Assembly: GCF_900090105.1 (NCBI RefSeq)
Contig: NZ_FMDM01000001.1
Location: 62,001-126,000, forward strand
Reading direction: 5' to 3'
DNA length: 64,000 nt
Source: Micromonospora humi
GTDB taxonomy: Bacteria > Actinomycetota > Actinomycetes > Mycobacteriales > Micromonosporaceae
The notes beneath the pieces were generated by a model. It made no database searches and was not told the origin of the DNA. It was given only the letters and a program-made list of their open reading frames with translations. Numbering within the stretch: the stretch's first letter is position 1; each line of letters starts with the position of its first letter. The translations under genes and the position numbers were made by a program. Of the stretch, positions 19,213 through 27,716 are shown one piece after another.

Positions 19213-21402
19213 ATGGAATCCGCCAGGCCACACCCGCGACGCCGGGCCGGCCGCCTGTTGCTCGCCGCCGCGCTCGTCGCGGCCGGCGGCACGGCCGTCG
19301 TCACCGCCACCACCGCCGCCACCCCCGCCCGTGCCGCCGTCACCCTCAACGACAGCGAGGTGACCGCCAACCTCTGGGAGTGGAACTGGCCCTCGGTCGC
19401 CGCCGCCTGCACCGACTACCTCGGACCCGCCGGCTACGGCGCGGTGCAGGTGGCCCCGCCGCAGGAGTCGGTCAGCCTGCCGAACAGCCCCGACGGCGTG
19501 CACCCCTGGTTCGAGGTGTACCAGCCGGTGTCGTACAAACTGGACAGCCGGTTCGGCAACCGGCAGCAGTTCGCCGCCATGGTCACCGCCTGCCACGCCG
19601 CCGGTGTGCGGGTCTACGTCGACGCGGTGGTCAACCACATGGCCGGCACCAACAACCCGGCCGGCACGCGCGGTTACGCCGGCACCGAGTTCTCCGGCTA
19701 CGGCTACCCGGCCGTGCCGTACGGCAGCGGGGACTTCCACCGGCCGGGGGACAACTGCCCGACCGGCGGCGGCATCAGCGACTGGAACAACGAGGCCCAG
19801 GTGACCAGCTGCGAGCTGCTGTCCCTGTCGGACCTCTACACCGAGAAGGAGCCGGTCCGCGACAAGATCGCCGGCTACCTGAACGACCTGATCGGGCTCG
19901 GCGTCGACGGCTTCCGGGTGGACGCGGTCAAGCACATCAGGAAGGACGACTTCGCGGCGATCATCGGCAAGCTGGACGACACCGTCGCCGAGGGCCGCCG
20001 CCCGTACGTCGCCCAGGAGATCTTCGACGGATCCAGCAACCCGGCGTTGCAGGCCCGGGCGTTCACCGGCAACGGCGACGTGCTCGACTTCGGGTACGCC
20101 AAGGGCATCCGCTCGGCGTTCCTCGGCTCCATCTCCACGCTGGCCAACGTGCCGAACTGGAACCTCGACGCGCCGAGCGCCAACGTCTTCGCCATGGTCA
20201 CCAACCACGACCTGGAACGCGACGGCGTGGTCCTGTCGTACAAGAACGGCACCGACTACGTGCTCGCCAACTACTTCGCACTGGCGTATCCGCACGGCAA
20301 GCCGTCGGTCTACGACAGCTTCACCTGGTCGAACCGCAACCAGTCCCCGCCGAGCGACGGCACCGGGCGCGTCACCGACACGGCCTGCGGCGCGGCCTGG
20401 AACTGCCTGAGCCGCAGCGCCGGCATCAAGGGCATGGTCGGCTGGGCCAACACCGCCCGGCCGGTGAAGACGGTCTCCGACTTCACCACGGTGAACAGCA
20501 ACGTGATCGGCTTCCACCGGGGTGACCGGGCCTGGATCGGCATCAACGACTCCGGCTCGGCCGCCACCGCCACGTTCACCACCGGGCTGGCCGACGGCCG
20601 CTACTGCGACGTCATCTCCGGAGTCGCCGACGCCGCCGGCTGCACCGGCGGCACGGTGACCGTCTCCGGCGGCCGGGCCACCGTCACCGTCCCGGCCAAC
20701 GGCGCGGTCGCGGTTCACGTCAACGCCCGCGCCGGCGCGAACCCCTCGCCGACCGCGTCCCCGACGCCCTCGCCGACCGCGTCCCCGACCACCAACCCCA
20801 CCGACCGGGTCGCCACCACGTTCACGGTGAGCGCCACCCCGGCCGCCGGACAGGACGTGTACGTCGTCGGCAACGTCCCCGAGCTGGGCTCCTGGACGCC
20901 GGCCAACGGCGTCAAGCTCACCGCCCAGGGCGGCGGCGCCTACCGTGCCACCGTCGCCCTGCCCCGCTCCACGGCGGTCGAGTACAAGTTCGTCAAGGTG
21001 ACCACGGCCGGCGCGGTCACCTGGGAGTCCGGCGCGAACCGGAGCCTCACCACGCCGTCCGCCGGCACGTACGCGGTGACCGAGACGTTCCGCGGCGACA
21101 CCGTCTCGACGGCGGTGGCCACCTCGTTCGCGGTCACCGCGACCACCGCCTACGGGCAGAACGTGTTCGTGGTCGGCAACGTCGCGGCGCTGGGCGGGTG
21201 GAACCCGGCCAACGGGGTGGCGCTCTCCGCGGCCACCTACCCGGTGTGGCGGGCCACGGTGGACCTGCCGCCGAACACCGCGGTCGAGTACAAGTACGTG
21301 AAGAAGAACCCGGACGGCTCGGTGACCTGGGAGTCCGGGGCGAACCGGAGCTTCACCACCCCGGCCGGCGGCACCCGCGCCACCACCGACACCTGGCGCT
21401 GA
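19213..21402 (+). CDS. Secreted GH13 alpha-amylase with two CBM20 modules
   Basis: A 729-residue starch-degrading enzyme. The signal peptide has RRR (residues 9-11) and ends near ARAA. The GH13 catalytic domain is shown by DAVVNHM, GFRVDAVKHI (nucleophile Asp237), AQEIFD (Glu269) and TNHD (Asp333). A Ser/Pro/Thr linker (about 509-529) carries a DNA-level tandem repeat. Two CBM20 starch-binding domains follow (about 532-630 and 632-729), each with VYVVGN/VFVVGN and the W...ESGANRS signature. ATG at 19213 follows GGAAGAGG at a slightly long spacing. Monocistronic. Confidence 0.95.
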   Translation: MESARPHPRRRAGRLLLAAALVAAGGTAVVTATTAATPARAAVTLNDSEVTANLWEWNWPSVAAACTDYLGPAGYGAVQVAPPQESVSLPNSPDGVHPWFEVYQPVSYKLDSRFGNRQQFAAMVTACHAAGVRVYVDAVVNHMAGTNNPAGTRGYAGTEFSGYGYPAVPYGSGDFHRPGDNCPTGGGISDWNNEAQVTSCELLSLSDLYTEKEPVRDKIAGYLNDLIGLGVDGFRVDAVKHIRKDDFAAIIGKLDDTVAEGRRPYVAQEIFDGSSNPALQARAFTGNGDVLDFGYAKGIRSAFLGSISTLANVPNWNLDAPSANVFAMVTNHDLERDGVVLSYKNGTDYVLANYFALAYPHGKPSVYDSFTWSNRNQSPPSDGTGRVTDTACGAAWNCLSRSAGIKGMVGWANTARPVKTVSDFTTVNSNVIGFHRGDRAWIGINDSGSAATATFTTGLADGRYCDVISGVADAAGCTGGTVTVSGGRATVTVPANGAVAVHVNARAGANPSPTASPTPSPTASPTTNPTDRVATTFTVSATPAAGQDVYVVGNVPELGSWTPANGVKLTAQGGGAYRATVALPRSTAVEYKFVKVTTAGAVTWESGANRSLTTPSAGTYAVTETFRGDTVSTAVATSFAVTATTAYGQNVFVVGNVAALGGWNPANGVALSAATYPVWRATVDLPPNTAVEYKYVKKNPDGSVTWESGANRSFTTPAGGTRATTDTWR

Positions 21403-21416
21403 CGACCGGACCCGGC

Positions 21417-21448
21417 GCGGCCCGTCCCCGCAGCGGGGGACGGGCCGC
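21417..21448. terminator. Amylase/lectin convergent terminator
   Basis: 13-bp G/C arms with a 6-nt loop lie 14 nt after the amylase stop and 9 nt before the end of the convergent lectin gene. Confidence 0.8.
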
Positions 21449-21457
21449 GACCGGCGG

Positions 21458-21979
21458 TCAGGCCGGCGAGAACGACCAGACCTGGGCCGGATTGCCGAAC
21501 CCGGTGCAGTGGTAGATCTGGACGGTCGCGCCGTCGCTGGACGACCCCGCGCGCACGTCCATGCACCGGCCGCCGACCTGGGACTTGACCTGGTGCACGC
21601 CGGTGAACGAGTTCGGGTTCAGCGTCCACTTCATGCTCGACGTGCCGGTGCAGGCCCACTGCTGCAGCGGTGTGCCGTCGGCGTTGACCGCGTTGCGGAC
21701 GTCCAGGCACATGCCGCTGAACCGGTTGACGAACGTGTAGGGGCTCTGGCCGACCGGCGACCAGTGCTGCACGGCCTGCCCGTCGCAGGTCCGCTGCACG
21801 ACGAGCCCGCCCAGCGACGAGGGCGCGCCGTACCGGTCCACCTCCAGGCACTTGCCGCTGCCGTAGTTGACGATGCCGTAGTAGCCGCTCGCCGCCTGCG
21901 CCGGTGGGGCGAGGACCGCCCCGAGCCCGGTGGCCAGCACGCCCGCCGCCAGTACCCCGCCGACCCTTTTTCTGATCAT
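21458..21979 (-). CDS. Secreted ricin-B-fold lectin
   Basis: A 173-residue exported protein made only of a signal peptide (cleaved after about PPAQA) and one beta-trefoil. Three repeats are visible: CLEVDRY...QHW, CLDVRNA...QQWACTG and CMDVRAG...YHCTGFGNPAQVW. Such free RICIN modules bind sugars, often galactose or xylan, without catalysis. Conserved Cys pairs suit an extracellular fold. ATG at 21979 follows GGGGAGA. It is convergent with the amylase gene; no operon partner is seen. Confidence 0.85.
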   Translation of the reverse strand: MIRKRVGGVLAAGVLATGLGAVLAPPAQAASGYYGIVNYGSGKCLEVDRYGAPSSLGGLVVQRTCDGQAVQHWSPVGQSPYTFVNRFSGMCLDVRNAVNADGTPLQQWACTGTSSMKWTLNPNSFTGVHQVKSQVGGRCMDVRAGSSSDGATVQIYHCTGFGNPAQVWSFSPA

Positions 21980-22199
21980 TGCCGTGTCTCCCCTCGACTC
22001 GAACCCGCTTCCCTGCGCCGGGACGCGCCGATCCGGGTCGTCCCGCCCCCCGGCACCGCTTCCCGGCTGGTGACGACGCTAGGGACGGCCGGCGTCGCCC
22101 GGATCCGGGAACCTCCTAGTCGATGCGGCCACGACGGGTCGCTGTCGGGAACGTGTCGCCACCGTCGGTCCGGAACGGATCAGCGGCTAACGTGCGGCC

Positions 22200-25055
22200 A
22201 TGGGGGGAACGGCGGTTCCGGCCGCCGCCGGCGGCACGGCAGCCGGGCGCGGCACGGAAGTGGACGGCGGCACGGCCTTCGACGACCGCGGCACGACGGC
22301 CGGGGCCGGCACTGTCGTCGACGGCGGTGGGGACGACCTGCTCGGCCGGGCCGACGAGTGCCGCCACCTGACCGGCCTGCTGGCCGACGCCGTGGACGGT
22401 CGCGGAGGGGCCCTGGTGCTGCGCGGCGCGGCGGGCGTGGGCAAGACGGCCCTGCTGGACCACTGCGCCGCGCACGCCGCCGGGATGCGGGTGCTGCGCG
22501 CGACGGGGGTGCCGTTCGAGGCGGAGCTGCCGTTCTCCGCGCTGCACGAGCTGGTGCGCCCGCTGCTGGACCGGCTCGACGAGCTGCCGGCACGCCAGGC
22601 CGACGCGCTGCGCACCGTGCTGGCCATCGACGGCGGGTCCGGCACGGTCAACCGGCTGGCCGCGTACGTCGCGACGTTGACGCTGCTCACGACGGCGGCC
22701 GAGCGTACGCCGGTGCTGTGCCTGGTGGACGACGCGCACTGGATCGACCCCGCCTCGGCCGAGGCGTTGCTGTTCACCGCGCGGCGCCTGCTCGCCGACC
22801 GCGTCGCGGTGGTCTTCGCCGCCCGCGACGTCCCCGGCTTCGAGGCGCGCGGCGTGCCGGAGTTGCCGGTGGCCGGGCTCGCGCCCGACGCCGCCGTCCG
22901 GCTCGCCATGCGCGCCGGGCTCGACCGGCGGGCCGCCACCGACCTGGCGGCGGCCACCGCCGGCAACCCGCTGGCCCTGATCGAGCTGCCGGCGACGCTG
23001 GGCGAGGAGCACCGGCACGGCTGGTTGCCGCTGGACCAGCCGCTGGTGCTGGCGGACCGCATCCGCACGAGCGTCCTGGCGCACGCCCACGGTCTGCCGG
23101 AGGCGACCTGGCGCGCGCTGGTCGTCTGCGCGGTGGCCGGTACGACCGGGCCGACGCTGCTGGCGCAGGTGCTGGCCGTGGAGGGGTTGCACCTGGACGT
23201 GCTCGATCCGGCGGTCGACGCCGGGCTGATCCGGGTGGCCGACCGGGAGGTGACGTTCCGCCACCCGCTGACCCGGGCCGCGGTGCATTCCGTCGCCGGG
23301 CCGGGGCAACGCCGGGCGGCGCACCGGGCGATCGCCTCGGTGCTGACCGACGCCGACGCTGCCGACCGCCGGGCCTGGCACCTCGCCGCCGCGACGACCG
23401 CACCGGACGAGCGGGTGGCCGCGTTGCTGGCCGGGTCGGCCGAGCGGGCGCAGCGGCGGGGCGGGGTGGTGGCCGAGGCGCGGGCGTACGAGCGGTCGGC
23501 GCGCCTGACCCCGGACCTGGACCTACGGGCGTCGCGCCTGATGAGCGCCACCCGGGTCTGGGCCAACGCGGGCGCCGGCCGGCACGCCGTGGCGCTGGGG
23601 GAGGAGGCGCTCAGGCTCACCAGCCGGGTCGACCTGGTGTGCCGGGTGAAGCCGCTGCTGGTCCACCTCGCCCACCAGCACGGCGGCGCCGCCGTGCGCG
23701 ACGAGACGTTCCTGGCCGAGGCGGAGGCGTACGCGGGCGTCGATCCGCTCGGCGCGGCCAAGCTGATGAGCGCCGGGGTCAACCAGTTCTGGGCGCGGTT
23801 CGACATCACCGGCATGCTGCCGCTGTGCACGCGGGTCGCGACGCTCGCCGCGACGGCCGGCGGCCCGCCCTGGCCCAAGGGGCTGATCCGACTGGCCGCC
23901 GCGCAGGTGCTGGCCGGGCTGCCCGAGGGTGCCGCGCTGGCCCGGGAGTGCGTCGCCGTCTGCGCCGGTCACGCCGACGGCTCGGCCGCGGAACTGGCCG
24001 AGGTGTTCTGCTGGCTCGACGACCAGGACGCCGCGCGGGCGCTGCTGGCACCGGAGATCGAGCGGGCGCGGGCGAGCGACGACATGTTCCTGCTGGCGTA
24101 CGCCCTGCCCCGGCTCGCCGAGCTGGAGTGGCGGGGCGGCCGGTTGCACGACGCCTACCGGGCGGCCACCGAGGCGGTGCGGATCGCCGAGCAGGTGGCC
24201 CTGCCGCTGCTGCGGGCGGAGGCCCTGGCCGGGCTCGCCGTCGTGGAGGCCCTGCTGGGCGCGGAGTCGCGGGCGCTGGCGCGTGTCGAGGACGCCCGCC
24301 GGCTCCTGCCGGCGGAGTTCCGCGAGGTCGAGGTGCGGCTCCGGTACGCCACCGCCATGACGTCGGTCGTCGCGGCGCGCTGGAGCGAGGCCGTGACCGA
24401 GTTGGAGTGGATCCGCTCCGCCCAGCGTCGCGGCGGGATGGTGGAGCCGGGCTGGCTCCCGGTGGTCGGCGAGCTGGCCCAGGCGTACGCCCGGCTGGGC
24501 CGCCCGGAGCGGACGGCGGAGCTGCTGGCGGAGCTGGGCGACGGCCGGGTCGCTGCCCGGGTGGTGGCGGCGCGGGTCGCCGCCCTGCTCGCCCCGGAAC
24601 CGGACCTGGACGAGGCGTTCGCGGCGGCGCTGGCCCGCGGTGACGGGGCGGACGCCCCGCTGGAGCGGGCGCGGACGCTGTTCGACCACGGCCAGCGGCT
24701 GCGTCGGGCGAAGCGGCGTCGCGACGCGCGGGTCCAGTTGCATGCCGCCCTGCGGCTGTTCGAGACGGCCGGCGCCCAGGGGTGGGCGCGACGCTGCCGG
24801 GCCGAGATCGACGCGACCGGCCGGCGGGCGCCGGCCCCCGACGACCGGGGTGTCGACCGGTTGACCAGCCAGGAACGGCAGATCGCCCTGCACGTGGCGG
24901 ACGGGCTGACGAACCGGGAGATCGCCACCCGGATCTTTCTGTCGCCGAAGACGGTGGAGTACCACCTCGGCAACGTCTACCGGAAGTTGCAGCTCCGCTC
25001 GCGGCCGGAGTTGATCCGCCACCTGGCCCGCCTCTCGTCGTCCGAACCGGGCTGA
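22200..25055 (+). CDS. LAL-type LuxR regulator (large ATPase)
   Basis: A 951-residue MalT-like regulator. Walker A GAAGVGKT lies at 76-83 and Walker B reads CLVDDAHWID near 180. A long TPR-like helical middle ends in a GerE/LuxR helix-turn-helix (RLTSQERQIALHVADGLTNR and FLSPKTVEYHLGNVYRKL, about 885-940). LAL regulators are ATP-dependent activators of catabolic or antibiotic clusters. The first 45 residues are low complexity, so the true start could be slightly downstream of the ATG at 22200. Its 3' end overlaps the convergent MFS gene by 79 bp. Confidence 0.9.
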   Translation: MGGTAVPAAAGGTAAGRGTEVDGGTAFDDRGTTAGAGTVVDGGGDDLLGRADECRHLTGLLADAVDGRGGALVLRGAAGVGKTALLDHCAAHAAGMRVLRATGVPFEAELPFSALHELVRPLLDRLDELPARQADALRTVLAIDGGSGTVNRLAAYVATLTLLTTAAERTPVLCLVDDAHWIDPASAEALLFTARRLLADRVAVVFAARDVPGFEARGVPELPVAGLAPDAAVRLAMRAGLDRRAATDLAAATAGNPLALIELPATLGEEHRHGWLPLDQPLVLADRIRTSVLAHAHGLPEATWRALVVCAVAGTTGPTLLAQVLAVEGLHLDVLDPAVDAGLIRVADREVTFRHPLTRAAVHSVAGPGQRRAAHRAIASVLTDADAADRRAWHLAAATTAPDERVAALLAGSAERAQRRGGVVAEARAYERSARLTPDLDLRASRLMSATRVWANAGAGRHAVALGEEALRLTSRVDLVCRVKPLLVHLAHQHGGAAVRDETFLAEAEAYAGVDPLGAAKLMSAGVNQFWARFDITGMLPLCTRVATLAATAGGPPWPKGLIRLAAAQVLAGLPEGAALARECVAVCAGHADGSAAELAEVFCWLDDQDAARALLAPEIERARASDDMFLLAYALPRLAELEWRGGRLHDAYRAATEAVRIAEQVALPLLRAEALAGLAVVEALLGAESRALARVEDARRLLPAEFREVEVRLRYATAMTSVVAARWSEAVTELEWIRSAQRRGGMVEPGWLPVVGELAQAYARLGRPERTAELLAELGDGRVAARVVAARVAALLAPEPDLDEAFAAALARGDGADAPLERARTLFDHGQRLRRAKRRRDARVQLHAALRLFETAGAQGWARRCRAEIDATGRRAPAPDDRGVDRLTSQERQIALHVADGLTNREIATRIFLSPKTVEYHLGNVYRKLQLRSRPELIRHLARLSSSEPG

Positions 25056-26230
25056 CGCCTCCACCCGGCCGGGGCGATCGCGACCAGCGCGGCGGCCAGG
25101 CACGCCCCGGCCGCGGCGACGAGCGGGGGCCGCCCGCCGGCGTGCACGGCGACCGAGCCGAGCGGGATGGCCAGCGTTATCGGCCCGAACATCGCGGTGT
25201 TCGCGGTGCCGGCCACCCGTCCGAGCAGCTCCGCGGGCGTGTGCGTCTGCACCGCCGTGACGGCGGCGACGAGCGTCCACGGCAGACCCACGCCGACGAT
25301 CGCGGAGGCGGTCACCGTGGCCGGCCACCAGGGCAGGCAGCGGCCCAGACAGCCGGCGGCGAACAGCGCCGCGCCGGCGACGCCGACCGCGGACGCGCCC
25401 CGGCGGGCGACCAGCCGGCCGACGACCAGCCCGGCGACCACCGAGCCGGCGCCCTGTGCGCTGGCCAGCACGCCGAGGAACGTCGACGGCAGGGCGAGCT
25501 CCTCGACCACCACGGCGTAGAGCGCCGCGGTGGTGAAGCCGGACATGGCGATCGACACCGCGGCGAGCGCGACGGGTACCCGCACCGCGCGCCGGCGCAG
25601 GAGGACGGCGAGTCCGACCCGGAGGCCGGGTGGGCGCGCCGCCGCCGCGGGCCGGTCGCCCCGGGCCGCGTCGGAGGTGGTGGCCCGCAACCGCAGCGCG
25701 CCGTACCCGACGGCGACGAGCACCGGCACGACGGCGCTGAGCACGGCGACCGGGTGCCCGCCCCGCCACGCGTAGAGGCCCGCCCCGGCCAGCGGCGCCA
25801 CCAGCTTCATGCCCTCCTGCGCGCTGGACCGCCAGCCGTTGACGTCGGCGAGCCGCGCCGGGGGCAGCGCCGCCGGCAGCAACGCCGTCTCGCCGGCGTC
25901 GATCAGCACGTAGCTGACGCCGTAGGCGAACAGGACCGTGAAGATCAGCCACGCCTGGCCCGGCCCGTGCACCGCGAGCAGGCTGAGCAGGGCGGCGGCC
26001 AGCGCCAGGTTGACGCCGATGACCAGAGGCCGGCGCGGCGCGCGGTCGAGCAGCCCGCCGAGCCAGGGGCCGGCCAGCACCGGGGCGTAGACGCAGAGCC
26101 CGGCGAGCGCGGCCAGCCCGGTGGAACCGGTCAGGTCGAGCACCCAGATGCCGGCGACCAACGACATGGCGCTGCCGCCGAGCCCGGAGAGCAGCGAGAT
26201 GGCCACGAACAGCACGGCGTTGCGGCGCAT
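24977..26230 (-). CDS. MFS transporter
   Basis: A 417-residue permease with about twelve membrane segments. It resembles MFS_3/DHA3-type exporters (for example the macrolide-efflux MefA/Bcr-like group), with LDRAPRRPLVIGVN at the loop 2-3 motif. Substrate unknown. Its last 27 codons lie antisense to the end of the LAL regulator gene. Upstream, a GTCAA-N7-TTGAC inverted repeat sits 67 nt before its start. The same repeat precedes the regulator gene at 26298-26777, so that protein probably controls this pump. Confidence 0.86.
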   Translation of the reverse strand: MRRNAVLFVAISLLSGLGGSAMSLVAGIWVLDLTGSTGLAALAGLCVYAPVLAGPWLGGLLDRAPRRPLVIGVNLALAAALLSLLAVHGPGQAWLIFTVLFAYGVSYVLIDAGETALLPAALPPARLADVNGWRSSAQEGMKLVAPLAGAGLYAWRGGHPVAVLSAVVPVLVAVGYGALRLRATTSDAARGDRPAAAARPPGLRVGLAVLLRRRAVRVPVALAAVSIAMSGFTTAALYAVVVEELALPSTFLGVLASAQGAGSVVAGLVVGRLVARRGASAVGVAGAALFAAGCLGRCLPWWPATVTASAIVGVGLPWTLVAAVTAVQTHTPAELLGRVAGTANTAMFGPITLAIPLGSVAVHAGGRPPLVAAAGACLAAALVAIAPAGWRRQPGSDDERRARWRINSGRERSCNFR

Positions 26231-26296
26231 GAGCCCTCCGAGATCGAGCGGGGAAGACTCACATCCTCAATTCTTGAGCGTGGGCGAAGCAAGGCC

Positions 26297-26313
26297 GTCA
26301 ATGTTTCGTTGAC
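26297..26313. promoter_or_regulatory. Operator upstream of the MFS gene
   Basis: GTCAATGTTTCGTTGAC has the GTCAA-N7-TTGAC form. It overlaps the last codons of the upstream regulator gene and matches the site at 26780-26796. Confidence 0.6.
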
Positions 26314-26777
26314 ACGGTCGCCGCGATTCGCCGGGCGGCCTCCCGGGCCGGCGCCGGCAGTCGCGGTCCGACCTTCACCAGGTCGCCGACGAGGTACGCG
26401 GCCAGCGCGAACAGCGGTCCCGGCGGGGCGTCCCGGGCCGACGCGCACGTATGGCGCGCCAGCGCCGCCCGGCGGAACCGGCCGTCCCACGCCCGATCCG
26501 CAGCGATCCACCGGTCCAGGTCGGCGACCGCCGCCCGCAGCGCCACCACCTCGACCGACCAGGCCCGGTCGAGCCGCCCCAACCGCGAACGGCGGGCCGC
26601 CACGAGCCGTTGCCGGCGCTGCTCGGCGGCCTGCCGGCTGCTCAGGCCCAGGGCGTCGGCGATCCGCGCCCAGGTGACGCCGTCGTGCCGGGCCCGGTCG
26701 ATCAGCTCCAGTTCCCGCTCGTCCAGACGGGCGCGGGCGGCCCCGATCTCGGCCAGCCGCGTCGGTTCCGGGATCAC
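26298..26777 (-). CDS. Small helix-turn-helix regulator of the adjacent MFS pump
   Basis: A 159-residue protein with an N-terminal helix-turn-helix-like segment (DGVTWARIADALGLSSRQAAEQRRQRLV, quoted in part: TWARIADALGLSSRQAAEQR) and a helical C-terminus. It does not match a family I can name with confidence. It may belong to the group with a sigma-like region 4 fold. Its GTG start at 26777 lies 2 nt from one GTCAA-N7-TTGAC repeat, and its stop lies in a second repeat at the MFS promoter. Both facts suggest an autoregulated two-gene unit. Confidence 0.72.
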   Translation of the reverse strand: MIPEPTRLAEIGAARARLDERELELIDRARHDGVTWARIADALGLSSRQAAEQRRQRLVAARRSRLGRLDRAWSVEVVALRAAVADLDRWIAADRAWDGRFRRAALARHTCASARDAPPGPLFALAAYLVGDLVKVGPRLPAPAREAARRIAATVSTKH

Positions 26778-26779
26778 CT

Positions 26780-26796
26780 GTCAACGCTACATTGAC
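26780..26796. promoter_or_regulatory. Operator upstream of the small regulator gene
   Basis: GTCAACGCTACATTGAC, the second GTCAA-N7-TTGAC inverted repeat, ends 2 nt before the regulator's start codon. Confidence 0.6.
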
Positions 26797-26799
26797 GGA

Positions 26800-27606
26800 T
26801 CAGCGCGGTGGGGCGACGTACAGGCCGGTCCGGCAGCCGGTCTCGCCCGGCTCCAGCCACTCCCGGTCGTACCCGGGCGTCTCGATCCGCCCCGCCGGCG
26901 TGCGTACCAGCAGCAGGCAGTCCCGTTCCGCCGGCACGCCCACGGCGGCGACCAGCGCGCCCTCGTGAGTCGTCGTGTCGACGGTGATCCACTCCTGCGG
27001 GAACGCGGCCCGCACCGCGCCGGCCAGCGTCTCCGGGGTGGCCGTGCGCAGCACCGCGGTGAGTCGCGCGCGTCCGTCGTCCGGAACCTTCGGCACCGGC
27101 GCGGCGCTGGGCGGCGGGGGAGCGGCCCCGGACGGGCAGTCGATCTCCCGGTAGGACGTGGAGCGATAGAGCCGCAGCTCGTAGCGGTAGCAGCGGGTGG
27201 CCGAGCCGGCGGTGTGCCCGGTGTCGCCGAACGCGCGCGCCGACCGCTGCGGCACGGAGACGACGAACCGGACGTCGATGGTGGCCAGCTCGTCGCCGAA
27301 GACGCGACCCGACCAGGCCAGGACCTCCCGGCGTACGGTCGAGCCCTCCTCCGGTTCCGCGAGCGGCCGGGCTTCCACCGGGATCTCGGTCGCGGCGATC
27401 GACGCGGCGTCGCGGGGGCGGCTGCGATCCCCCAGCGCCTCGTTGAGGTGCTTCGCGTCGGCCGTCGCCGTGTCCTCGGCCAGCACGTCGCCGCGATGAT
27501 CGCCGCACCCGGTCAGCGTCAACGCGACCGCCACGCCGGCCATCACCCGCGTCCGGCGGCGGCCGGATCGCGACACACCACGCCCGGTCACCCGATCCCC
27601 GTCCAT
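26800..27606 (-). CDS. Predicted lipoprotein of unknown function
   Basis: A 268-residue exported protein. A basic N-terminus (GRRRTRVMAGVAVALTLTGC) with lipobox LTGC indicates membrane anchoring on the outside. The mature part is acidic and has two Cys pairs (RCYRYELRLY...DCP and DCLLLVRT...GC), which may form disulfides. No known domain is recognised. ATG at 27606 is used; an internal Met at 27543 is an alternative closer to the hydrophobic core. It is upstream of, and on the same strand as, the small regulator gene but separated from it by the operator. Confidence 0.68.
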   Translation of the reverse strand: MDGDRVTGRGVSRSGRRRTRVMAGVAVALTLTGCGDHRGDVLAEDTATADAKHLNEALGDRSRPRDAASIAATEIPVEARPLAEPEEGSTVRREVLAWSGRVFGDELATIDVRFVVSVPQRSARAFGDTGHTAGSATRCYRYELRLYRSTSYREIDCPSGAAPPPPSAAPVPKVPDDGRARLTAVLRTATPETLAGAVRAAFPQEWITVDTTTHEGALVAAVGVPAERDCLLLVRTPAGRIETPGYDREWLEPGETGCRTGLYVAPPR

Positions 27607-27653
27607 CCGCGACACCGTACCGCCGCGTGGCAACCCGGACCGGCCGTGGTCGG

Positions 27654-27706
27654 TAAGGCGGGGGCCCCTGTTAACGCAATCGGTAGAGGCGGGGCCCCCG
27701 CTTAAC
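27654..27706. repeat. GGGGCCCC-type inverted repeat, terminator-like
   Basis: GCGGGGGCCCC (27659-27669) and GGGGCCCCCGC (27691-27701) form 11-bp arms, flanked by TAAG/CTTAA. I recall short GTTAAC...GGGGCCCC repeats scattered in Micromonospora and Salinispora genomes. It lies between the fucosidase end and the lipoprotein start and could end the fucosidase transcript. Confidence 0.6.
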
Positions 27707-27716
27707 ACGTCGTCGC

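Noticed and set aside
19129..20718. A 529-residue minus-strand open frame over the amylase gene
   Set aside because: Antisense shadow; Val/Arg/Gly-rich with no domain.
27669..27682. TGTTAACGCAATCG as a ninth arabinose operator
   Set aside because: It matches the GH54 site at 12 of 14 positions, but its right half does not fit and it lies in the loop of the GGGGCCCC repeat, with no promoter beside it.
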